Shown here one piece after another: positions 53,276 to 64,000 of a stretch of 64,000 nucleotides of DNA. The position numbers and the translations under genes are program-made. This DNA is from Kingdonia uniflora. Lineage: Eukaryota; Streptophyta; Magnoliopsida; Ranunculales; Circaeasteraceae. The stretch is taken from contig JACGCM010001844.1 of assembly GCA_014058105.1 (NCBI GenBank), positions 620,001 through 684,000 of the forward strand. Direction: 5' to 3'. Numbering within the stretch: the first letter of the stretch is position 1; the number at the start of each line of letters is the position of its first letter. The notes beneath the pieces are model-generated. The model searched no databases. It was not told where the DNA came from and saw nothing but the letters and a program-made list of their open reading frames with translations.

Positions 53276-53455
53276 GAATTAAAGCTTTGAATCAGGTACT
53301 TGTTTCATTTGCATTGCCAATTTAACTATGGATTTTATTGCGTCTAACTTATACATCTCATTAATGCAAATCACAGCACAAAATACTTTAAAATTTTTAT
53401 CACACCCCCATATTGTACTTTTTCTTAGAAGAATATAAAAACTTGAAATATTTAC

Positions 53456-53791
53456 CAAGGTTGGATCTAACAGCATCCATAAAGTATAATTTCTTTTCCT
53501 TGAAACAGGATCTCCTATTCTATAATAATCATCTAGAAGAGATAGAGTATAATAAATCACAAAGGATAATAGAAACATCATGATAGGACCAGCAATCCAA
53601 CCTAGTTGAGCTATTGCCCATGCTAAAGAAAGAACCCCAAAACCGATAACAGCTGTTATTATGTGAGAACTTGCTGTCCAAATGTTTCCTGTGCATTTGA
53701 CACGACCGTCATCGTCATAGTATTTCGAGGTACCATGACCTTCTATCTCTAGGTGTCGTTGGGGCACAACTGCATTTTCTTCCATTTCCAA
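53456..53791 (-). pseudogene. AAP-type amino acid permease, first exon only
   Basis: Begins with ATG at 53791: MEMEENAVVPQRHLEIEG, then DDDGRVKCTGNIWTASSHII, TAVIGFGVLSLAWAIAQLGW, IAGPIMMFLLSFVIYYTLSL, LDDYYRIGDPVSRKRNYT. These are the hallmark residues of plant AAP transporters (DDDGR.KRTG, HIITAVIG.GVLSLAWA.AQLGW, PV.GKRNYTY), which carry amino acids with protons across the plasma membrane; membrane segments 1 and 2 are visible. Right after RNYT one base is missing relative to the expected ...YMDAVRSNLG, and in the shifted frame FMDAVRSNLG follows, ending at a good splice donor (CTTG|GTAAAT, donor at 53455). No further exon is found to the left. It is a gene fragment. Confidence 0.85.
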
Positions 53792-53847
53792 AGAGTGAGT
53801 GTTTGAGTGCGTTTGTATGTGTGTGTGAGGGAGAGATAGATGGGCTC

Positions 53848-53858
53848 AGTATATATGT
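53848..53858 (-). promoter_or_regulatory. TATA box of the AAP fragment
   Basis: CATATATAC on the minus strand about 60 bases before the ATG at 53791, followed by a CT/CA-rich leader (CTCTCCCTCACACACACA). So promoter and first exon were carried together. Confidence 0.45.
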
Positions 53859-53859
53859 G

Positions 53860-55530
53860 TCACTGATATTGACACATACCCCAAGAGTCTCAAAAACCCA
53901 AACAAACCCATAAATTTTGACAAATAATAAGAGGGATTAAAAGAGTGTGGACAAACTATGTCATTAATATGGACATATAACCTGGCAAAGGGAGAGAGGA
54001 GAGTGTTGTAGTGGGCTATGAGAGCTGAGAAGGGGAGTTTTATAAAGGTATATATAAGAACTTCTAGTGATCATATAGGTGTTTAAAAAGGACTCCAGTT
54101 GGTCCAAATTGTTAATGACTGTAGTCTAGTATCTCCTGCATCTAGTCTACCTTCACCTTTTCCTTATCCTATGACCTATCTCCATCCTTTGCTTTCAATG
54201 TCCAAGTTGTGTAGATTAAAAAAAAAATTGTCCAAGTTGTGTAGCTTGTTTTATTAATTACCTTCAATTTCCACCCTTAGGTAAACCACCTCTAGCAAAG
54301 CTTAATAAACAACATAATCACCAAATACTTAAGCAACACAAATACTAAAAAAGATGACAATCTTAGCAAGTTAATTAACGTTTCATGTAATACTACATAT
54401 CTAAATGAGAGACATTTTTAATCTCCTCGTTACATTAACCTAGTATAATTTGAGTATTAGTATCTCAAATCTCATTATGAAGCGATTACTAATACATATA
54501 TACATGCGAGAGCCGTAAAGGATCCCAAGATCCATAATTCAATGATCTAAAATATTTTGCTTGGATCCCTTGAGATAAAGACTCACTTGTGCATGGAAAT
54601 TTACAACCCCATGCGATAACTTGGGGGAAATGCGAGTCACATGCCATGATTTGTGGGCTTCTTTTGATGATTCTGGCCTTCGGTTTTCTTGACAAAAGTT
54701 CTCCTGTATTATCATTAGTTAATTATCTATCCTCCTTGATAGAATTTTATGGCATTAGTTAATTGCTTAAAGTTAATGATAATAAAATATGGTTAAGCGC
54801 TTTTTGTCAACGAAGACAAATACTATAGGTGGGTGTAGTGGCATCGCCCCGACATTTTTTGTCCGTTCCCTTCAATTTATTAAGAGTTTATTAGGCTACG
54901 TAGTACTAAAACTTTGACCAATACCAGCATCTCCCTCTCGAAACATCTTAATTAACCTTTTAAGTTACTTTTATAAACATCTCATTAGCTTATGCAGTTT
55001 AAAACTTAGACTACCTCTTTTTTCCCTTTATTTCAAACCATATTATTTTTTGGAAGATATCCTGAAAACTTTTGATCAATTTTGGTCCCATATCTAATGC
55101 ATCGACCTATATATCATGATCAATAGATATTAAAACTTGGCATATGCAAGATATTTGTGTTCTGATGTCTCTAAGGTAGTTACAAAGTTTCCACCATGGA
55201 TAGATCTTAGGAATATGTCACTATGAGGCTAATACTGAAGATGCTCTAGTTGACTCCAAGGGAATTAAATGTCCGTATCTACCTTTTGGATGTCCAAACA
55301 TTTAGTACTCCCAAAGGAAACATAATTATCTTGAAGGTTTGACTCATCTACAATATATGAGAAGAATAAGTTTACCTTAATTCATGTACCTTAATTCTGA
55401 AGGTTTAACTCTAATTGGGTTCGACAAAGTGGTTGAAGGCTAACTTTTTGAATTACTGATTTTTCTATTTATTCTAGTCATGAAACTCATAATTCGTTTA
55501 TGTGTTACCTATGTTTAGGAAGTGTTTAAA
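53860..55530. other. Intergenic sequence before the CACTA transposase, no gene
   Basis: About 1.7 kb of AT-rich DNA. No frame, repeat array or RNA gene is recognised. A direct duplication TTGTCCAAGTTGTGTAG occurs at about 54199 and 54229. GGTGTAGTG near 54835 looks like a CACTA end (TAGTG) but no partner was found. Confidence 0.4.
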
Positions 55531-55535
55531 ATGAA

Positions 55536-58500
55536 ATGATGGATAGGAATTGGATTACTATTCCTTTTTGTGGCCCAAACTATATTGACTCACAATATTT
55601 GGCTGGCTTTGAAATCTTTTTTGACTTTGCACATATACACCTTCCTGGTAAGAGAAATATTTCTTGCCCATGTGTTAGATGTGGAGACCAAAGGATTCTA
55701 GTTTCTTACGACGAAGTAAAGTATGGCCTTTTAAATAACGGGTTCCTGCTGACATATAGTGTTTGGGAGGTGAGAAAGTAGTTATCGATGATAGTTTTAC
55801 ACCACCAATTTTCCATCCAGCGCACGACGAGAGCGCAGTACCTCAAGGGGTCGAAGATATTCAAAATGGGGTTATTCAAGCTGAGCCAAATTTAGCGTTG
55901 GAAGACATTGCAGAGTGCATTGCCCCCGATATCTTTGATTCTAAAGTGCGCGAGGCTATGACTGATTTGTACCCTGGCTGCAAAGACTTCACAATTATTA
56001 GTTTCATTTTGAAGATGTACAACTTAAAGGTTGAAAATGGTCAGAGTGAAAAGATTTTTACCCAACTACTTCAATTACTCCAAAAGGTACTACCATCGGG
56101 GAATAAGACGCCAAATAATACGTACCATGCCAAGAAGATTGTAACAAGCTTGGGTCTTGATTATGAAAAACATGGCCAAATGATTGTATTCTTTATTGGA
56201 AGGTACATGCTTCGAAGACCATCTGTCCAACTTGCGGTAGCTCGAGGTATAAGACAGTGACGAACTGGGGTCCAAATTCGAGGAACAAAAAAGTTCTATT
56301 TATGAAGCAAGTCCCTGCGAAGGTGTTACGATATTTCCCGTTAGCGCCTAGGATACAAAGGATGTACAGGTGTATTTATTTGCCATATTTCTTAAATAAC
56401 TAACATTCACTTAAAATAAGGCTTATATTAGGGAGTGTGCTTAATTTTTTACAAGTTTGGGTCCTATTACAGTGTTCCATGGGTTGCAAAGGAGATGGCT
56501 TGGCATTCAACTGGGCGCATGCCACCCAAAAAAATGAGACAACCGGTTGACTCTCCTATATGGAAGTCCACTGATGAAAAATATAAAGAGTTCTCAAGTG
56601 AACCGCGCAATGTTCGCTTGGGTCTAGCTATAGACGGGTTCAAACCTTTTGGCACTTTAAGCTCAAGTCATAGTTGTTGGCCCATTTTTTGTGTGCCATA
56701 TAATCTTCCACCAGGATTATGCATGAAGCCAGAGTTTACGATGCTTACTTTGCTCATTAAAGGTCCTAAACAACCAGGAAATGACATCAATGTCTTTTTA
56801 CAACCACTAGTTGCCGAATTACAGAAGTTATGGAATAGAGGGGCCACGACTATGGATGCACACAGTAATTAAAAATTAAATATGCGTGCCATTTTATTGT
56901 AGACTATCCATGATTTCCCGCCCTATGGGAACATATCTGTATGGTGAACAAAAGGTAAATTTTCATGTCCTTTATGTGGCCCAAAAATTAATTCATTGAG
57001 ACTACACTATGGAAAAAAAACATTTACATGAGTCATAAACAGTGGTAGGCATTCATAGATGAACTTCAAAAAGATAAACATGTTAGCACCTTCAATAAAA
57101 AGGAGGAGGTTCGATGGCGACCGATACCTTTAAAAGGGACAGAGGTTGAGAAGATTGCTACTAGCTTAAATTTGTAGTGGGGCAAGGTAAAAATAAAAAC
57201 AAGGGGGTAAGAAAGATGTTGAAGAGGATGTTAAAGTAGATGATTTCAAAAAGGAATCTTCTAGTTTCTCAAAACGATCAATATTCTTTGATCTTGATTA
57301 TTGGAAACATCTTCCTTTAAGACATAACTTTAACGTTATGCACATTAAAAGCAGTGTTTGTCAGAACTTGTTAGCGTTAATGTTGAATACGAAGGGGAAA
57401 ACAATAGATGATGCAATCGCTCGAAGAGACTTAAAGTGTCTTAAAATTAAGGACGGTTTGTGGCTAAAAATTAATAATGGCAAATAGATCATGAAACCGG
57501 GTCGATATTTGTTTCGAAAAAAGGAGAAAAAATTGTTCCTCAAAACTCTGTATAATTTACGTGTTCCATATGGGTTCAGTGGTAATTGGAAGAATATTTT
57601 CAAGGAAGGTGACATGGATTTAAAGGGCATGAAGTCTCATGATTATCATATCTTGGTGCAACATCTACTTCCCATTTTGATTCAACATGCATTTAAGGAT
57701 AGGAAGGAAATTTGTCCACTAATTCATAGTATATGTACATTCTTTAGTGCACTTTGCTCAAGAACTTTAGATGTTGATACCCTGATCACATTGGAGAAAC
57801 AAATGGAAATAACATTATGTGAGCTAGAAAAAGTTTTTCCTCCCTCAGTATTCGTCATAATGATGCATCTCCCAATCCACTTAGCATACGAGGCTCATTT
57901 ATGTGGTCCTGTCTTTTATAGATGGTTGTATCCTTTTGAAAGGTATGCGATATTCTCATTCGTCTCATTTAATAATATATATTTTATTTAGTAAAATTCC
58001 TAATTTATTCTTTAATTTATAAGGTTAATGAAGACGTTAAAGGGGTACGTCTGTAACAAAGCACGACCAGAAGGTTGTATAGTAAAAGGGTACATACAAT
58101 AGGAAACATTAATTTATTACACCGAATATAAAGGTAAAGGTACTGAAAGCCTATTGCAAGGACTAGAGGTGTCTCTGGATAGATCAAACTCTTTGCTAGA
58201 TGGGGCAAATGACTATATTTATGAAAATGAATATGGTGGTAATTTTGGCCCGGTCGGTCCTGGTAAAAGTTTTGTCTTATCCGGTATTGAGTATGAACAA
58301 GCTCGAAAGTGGGTAATCGGTAGTCATCCTCATTTTGATGATTGGAAAAGGTATGCTATTTTTCATATATTCTTTTGAAATTTTTTTAAACCTTATGAAT
58401 CTCTAATACTTCAAGTCTTAATTTGTGGAGGTAGTCGGCGTAATGACCTCATAAAACGTCGTAAGACAGCTGGAAAGAGGAAGTCGAGGAATGTTAGAGT

Positions 58501-59110
58501 AGCTGACGAAGAAGAGTTTATACCCTGGTTGAAAAAATAGGTATTACATAGTTATTATGAATTATAAATAAGTTGTTGAGTCCAAAAGAGGAATATTCTT
58601 GTAACTTGTAAATTTTGTTTTCAGGCTGAGTTTACCAAATTAAATGACATGGACTTTCATGATATTGTGAGAGGACCATTGGCTTTTGTTACACAGTACA
58701 ATAAGTATTGTGTTAATGGCTTCCTCTTTGTCACAAAAGACTACGAGGCAACTAAAGTAAATCAGAATAGTGGGGTTAATATGACTTGTATTATGACATT
58801 TCATTCCAGTTCTAAGGATAAAGATCCGACAGATGAGTCCGCAACGTACTAGGATGTTCTTAAAGATATAGTCGAATTAGAATACCGGGAAGGATACAAG
58901 CCTGTCTTTTTTAAGTGTGATTGGGTGAAAGTGACTAAAGGCGTTAAAGTAGATGAGGAGACAAAGCTAAAATTGGTCAAATTGTTAAACTTAACTAGCT
59001 CAGGCCAAGTAGGGGATGAACCATTCATTCCTGCCGAACATGCAAAATAGGTTTTCTACTTTAAGGATCCATTAGATCCTGACTGGCACATAGTATTAGA
59101 AACCTAATTT
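55536..59110 (+). pseudogene. CACTA (En/Spm) transposase: Transpos_assoc, TNP2, DUF4218 and DUF4216
   Basis: Domains in order. Transposase-associated: MDRNWITIPFCGPNYID, FFDFAHIHLP, ISCPCVRCG (55536-55790). TNP2: EAMTDLYPGCKDFTIISFIL, YHAKKIVTSLGLDYEK (55930-56260); MAWHSTGRMPPKKMRQPVDS, NVRLGLAIDGFKPFGTL and FCVPYNLPPGLCMKPEF (56490-56790); FPPYGNISVW (56915). DUF4218: FSGNWKNIFKEGDMDLKGMK, SHDYHILVQHLLPILIQHAF, LITLEKQMEITLCELEKVFP, MMHLPIHLAYEAHLCGPVFY (57570-57990), then LKGYVCNKARPEGCIVKGYI (58030-58100). DUF4216: FHDIVRGPLAFVTQYNKYCV, NSGVNMTCIMTFHSSSKDKD, FFKCDWVKVTKG (58649-58980). Stops and frameshifts throughout, so inactive. It normally cuts and pastes CACTA elements with 3-bp target duplications. 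Terminal inverted repeats were not found. Confidence 0.9.
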
Positions 59111-59133
59111 ATGCTGAAGATGAAATATCCCTT

Positions 59134-61386
59134 ATGTCAGAACAACCTAATTTAGCAGTTGCTGATCTAAATCCAAGCAATAATGAACCTATAGCTGAAG
59201 ATGAGTTAATATCTGATGACCTCGATGATAGTTATGTGGTAATTGAGAAACTAGGAAAAGAAGGCGAAAAAAACTTTATTGGAAAACTACATTATTCTCG
59301 GCTCACGTGTAGTTTTAGGTTATGCTTTAATTCATTAGAATTCACAAAACATTACATTCTATTTGATGGTTTTTATTTTTGACTTATATTGGAAATCTTA
59401 TCTTTGAGTAAATTTATTTATGCATAAAAATTTAGTTTCATTTTAATCTTTGATATTTATTTTGATAAGATGTACATCACCATGTCCCTTTATTTTTGGA
59501 TTATTATTACATCTTATAGCTTGTACTACCGCTATGAATTATGTTTATGCAACTTTATGTTAGCCTTCCATTATTGCATCTATATTTTCTTTATGTGACA
59601 AGTGGTTTTTAGATTTATGGACTCTAACACCACAACTAGAAAAGATACACTTGGTAGTATTGGCCGAGGTAAGAAATTGATTTTTCTTTTGATTCATAGC
59701 AATTTATATCTTCCATTTAGTAATTGGAAATCTTTAGTGACTAATGTATAACCTTCTGTACTTTTCGTCATTTGTAGCTTAGAAGAAGAGGGGTCCCTCT
59801 CGGGGTCTAGCTAGCTTACAAGATGGACGAAAAAGAAATGTTAGTGTCAACCATTTAGGGCAACCAAATGGTGTTGATGAAGATGCGATTGTATTTGTCA
59901 CAAACGCTGGTGTGTTGGCTCGTACTGACATACCAATAATTTAGGATGATATCCGACTCGTGCCTGCTTATTTTACTAACAGGATCCTAGAAAAGTTGGA
60001 GGTAAAATTTACGAAGTTAAATCATATCAAAAGTGGGTATGCCTCAAACTTTATTATTTTATTGATTTTTTTGTTAATTTATGAACGAAACAATGTTTCG
60101 GAAGGATATCAAATGTCACTTGCATCTGATGATTACTTAAAAAAGAAAATTGCATCTTCTTGGAGGCTTAATAAGAGTAGATTACGAACAAAATATATTA
60201 CTGGTCATGACCCTGTGGATGTTAAAGCTCGTCCTACCCCTTCGTTAGTCCCTGATGATGACTGGCACATATTTGTTAATATTTGCAATTCTGCAAAGCA
60301 TATGGTATGTACAACTGTAACTCAATAATGGTAGTAGTCATTAATATTATAATGACTACGGCTTATACATTATTTTTTCCCAGGCTTCCAGTACAAGGAA
60401 CAAAGTCAATCGAAGCAAACTAAAAGCTTTGATTTGTGTAGGAAGAAGAAGCTTACTTGTTATACGTCATATGCTGGTATAAGCGGCGAACATTCCCTAT
60501 TCATATATTCATGCTTATTTATATCTTTACATGCAGTTATCTCCAATTATATTTAATATTATTGAATTTAAACTTCAGGCTATGAAGAGGAAACTTAATT
60601 CTGACGTATTGGTCGCGAGGTTTGAAGTGTATCTTACAGCTCATACAAAAAGAGATAATACTGTTCAATGTCCTGAACTAGCTGTAAGTTAAATTTTCAG
60701 TCATTGCATTAAAATAGTAATCTATAGTATTTTCCAATAATGTTTTCCATGTTCGTTGATTTATATAGGAGAAAATAATAGTGATTGAGAGGTTAAAACC
60801 TCATCTAAAATTTGCAAGTGTAGATGATTCCCTTGCGAAGGTATGTGTTTAACTCAATGTTGTAAAGCCCTAATTAACTAGGGATGTCAATGGACATGAT
60901 TTAATCTGTTATCAAATTCGGTTTGATGCATTTATATTGGATTGGAATCATTTTCTCATTTCATTTATAGAAATTTAATTCACCATGCTAATGGATCTGA
61001 CCACAATCACCACTGTTCAATATCCATCACCGGCATAAACTTTCCAAAGTTCTCAGTATATTGTTAATTAAGTATTTTCTTTCCTGTAGATTATTCTAAT
61101 TATTGGTTTTAACATTTAGGTGCTTCATCATCATCTCAATAAAAAATGTACTCTGAATAGCCAAAAGGATCGTGGAGTTGCTCGCGACGAGGTGGTCGCG
61201 GTAGATCCAGATTCTCTTATTCATAATGTTCTATTGGGTAATGGATTTTATAAGATTCTCTTGTCTAAAGTAATGAAGCCTAGAACTCTGTTGAGTAAAG
61301 ATGATGGGTACTCAGGGGATCTAGGTAACGTTGGGAAAGGAGCTTATGTTGCTTGGGCTATATGGTGGCTTGAGTTTGATGAATGA
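59134..61386 (+). pseudogene. Second CACTA protein (plant transposase, Transposase_24 type)
   Basis: Several exons with plausible GT/AG borders. 59134-59322: acidic start (SEQPNLAVADLNPSNNEPIA). 59620-59675: MDSNTTTRKDTLGSIGRG, then a donor GTAAG. 59780-60090: KKRGPSRGLASLQDGRKRNV, VNHLGQPNGVDEDAIVF, YFTNRILEKLEVKF. 60100-60300: KKKIASSWRLNKSRLRTKYI, PSLVPDDDWHIFVNICNSAK. 60385-60690: NKVNRSKLKALICVGRRSLL-like, KRKLNSDVLVARFEVYLTAH. 61120-61386: VDPDSLIHNVLLGNGFYKIL, LLSKDDGYSG...GAYVAW and LEFDE. The RGPSRG start, the central block and the C-terminal IH..LLGNGF...GAYVAW block are typical of the En/Spm second gene, which helps the transposase bind ends. Frames are broken, so inactive. Confidence 0.75.
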
Positions 61387-61389
61387 ATA

Positions 61390-62035
61390 GTCGAGTCGTT
61401 AGGTATTTCCTCATAGTTCTAGGGATTATTTCTTTTTGGACTGATAACTTTTTTATTAGTTCAATGGTGCCTTGAGTTTTTTATTGTTTAAAATGCTATT
61501 ATTTCCAATATATGCATATGTTATTTGAATTACGGCAGTTTTATTGTCACTAACTAATTTTTTTCTTGCAGGTAAAGTCTTTTTCAACTCCGCCAATGGA
61601 GCCATATGGATAAATTGCCGGTCCCAAGCCCAGATAAAGGTGGATGGAAAAGGACAAGTATTCATGGTATTGACTCCGATATGGGGCTAATGGAAATGGA
61701 GGAAGTTTACAATTGCTTCAATCAAATTGGTGAGTCAATCAATTAGTGATATTAATCAATTAATTTATACTTTGTTACTCTTGGTTTCTATCGAGAATTA
61801 ATGAAATTGCCAAAACAATAGTTGGGGACTTAAAACGATATCTTGCTACAGTAAATGCGCCCATGATTCTTGCTGAGGTACTTTCACTAATTTTTCTTTA
61901 TACTAATATATTTTCAGTTGTTTAGGTTTTGAATATGATCTCGCTTGTAGGAAGCTGGTAATGTTTATATCTCAAAGAAGAGGATGAGAAGGAGAGCGTG
62001 CAGGCTCTGCTGTTGTCGTCCTCAAGAAGAATAGT
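61390..62035 (+). other. 3' flank of the CACTA genes; short exon-like pieces
   Basis: Two pieces look exon-like: 61600-61730 (MDKLPVPSPDKGGWKRTSI..., ending at GTGAGT) and 61950-62034 (EAGNVYISKKRMRRRACRLC ending in a stop). I do not recognise either. Kinesin leader sequence starts at about 62036. Confidence 0.3.
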
Positions 62036-63880
<1,845 letters not shown>

Positions 63881-64000
63881 TAGCCTAATTAGATATAGAG
63901 AATATAATACAGTCTTCTCCATTAATTGTTGGATGAAGGTCTTGAGATATTAATAAAGTTACCTGTATGTATTTTTTGTGCAATAATGCAAGTTTATATG
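63881..64000. other. Right end of window, unassigned
   Basis: AT-rich sequence with an AATAAAG word near 63950; no feature recognised. Confidence 0.4.

Noticed and set aside
54780..54860. GGTGGGTGTAGTG as the right end of a CACTA element
   Set aside because: TAGTG and a possible 3-bp duplication are suggestive, but no matching CACTA start was found within several kilobases to the left.

Overview
The window is nuclear DNA of a flowering plant, probably a eudicot. It is AT-rich, has no compact gene spacing, and consists almost entirely of decayed, nested transposable elements plus a few broken host-gene pieces. The host pieces are plant-specific: an AAP-type amino acid permease, kinesin-13A and a plastid-type HSP70. 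The elements are the classic plant lineages Tat and Athila (Ty3/Gypsy), L1-type LINEs and CACTA (En/Spm). I see no intact host gene, no rRNA or tRNA gene and no CRISPR array.

Layout. 1-1140: unassigned AT-rich DNA. 1150-2190: LINE reverse transcriptase remnant (-). 2200-9869: Tat-A (-), with a truncated 3' LTR, an extra ORF on the opposite (+) strand, two families of tandem repeats, and protease and RT remnants. 9870-23985 plus 35218-35284: Tat-B (+), with truncated 5' LTR, PBS, gag, protease, RT, two RNase H domains, integrase, a 161-bp tandem array, a long antisense ORF (-), PPT and 3' LTR. The 3' LTR of Tat-B is split by a complete Athila element (23986-35212, -) with 1.1-kb LTRs and the target duplication GTATT. 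The Athila element itself carries a 509-bp inverted copy of its own gag. 35285-37046: Tat-C (-), LTR plus 5' gag; Tat-B ends exactly inside it. 37047-40171: LINE with ORF1 and ORF2 (-). 40172-49890: Tat-D (+, same family as Tat-C), 5' LTR through integrase, a 196-bp tandem array and an antisense ORF. 49891-51285: small gag-only LTR element. 51300-51800: Tat integrase fragment (-). 51815-52290: LINE 3' end (-). 52430-53860: a possible first exon (+) and an AAP permease promoter plus first exon (-). 55536-61386: CACTA transposase and its second protein (+), both broken. 62036-63880: a processed kinesin-13A pseudogene joined to an intron-containing piece of a plastid HSP70 gene.

How the parts fit. 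The Tat elements share one plan: gag-pol with a second RNase H domain, then tandem repeats, then an ORF on the opposite strand that starts near the polypurine tract. Three copies of that antisense ORF (Tat-A, -B, -D) have diverged greatly but keep the same LPLxxLxKK block, and in two of them a coiled-coil tail follows. This extra ORF has no clear function and is the most interesting recurring system here. The other notable structures are the recent inverted gag copy in the Athila element, and the cluster of host-gene fragments on both sides of the CACTA transposase genes, which suggests gene capture.

All protein identifications come from reading translated motifs by eye; no database search was run. 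Most coordinates of broken elements are approximate to tens of bases; LTR ends and target duplications marked as exact were read base by base.
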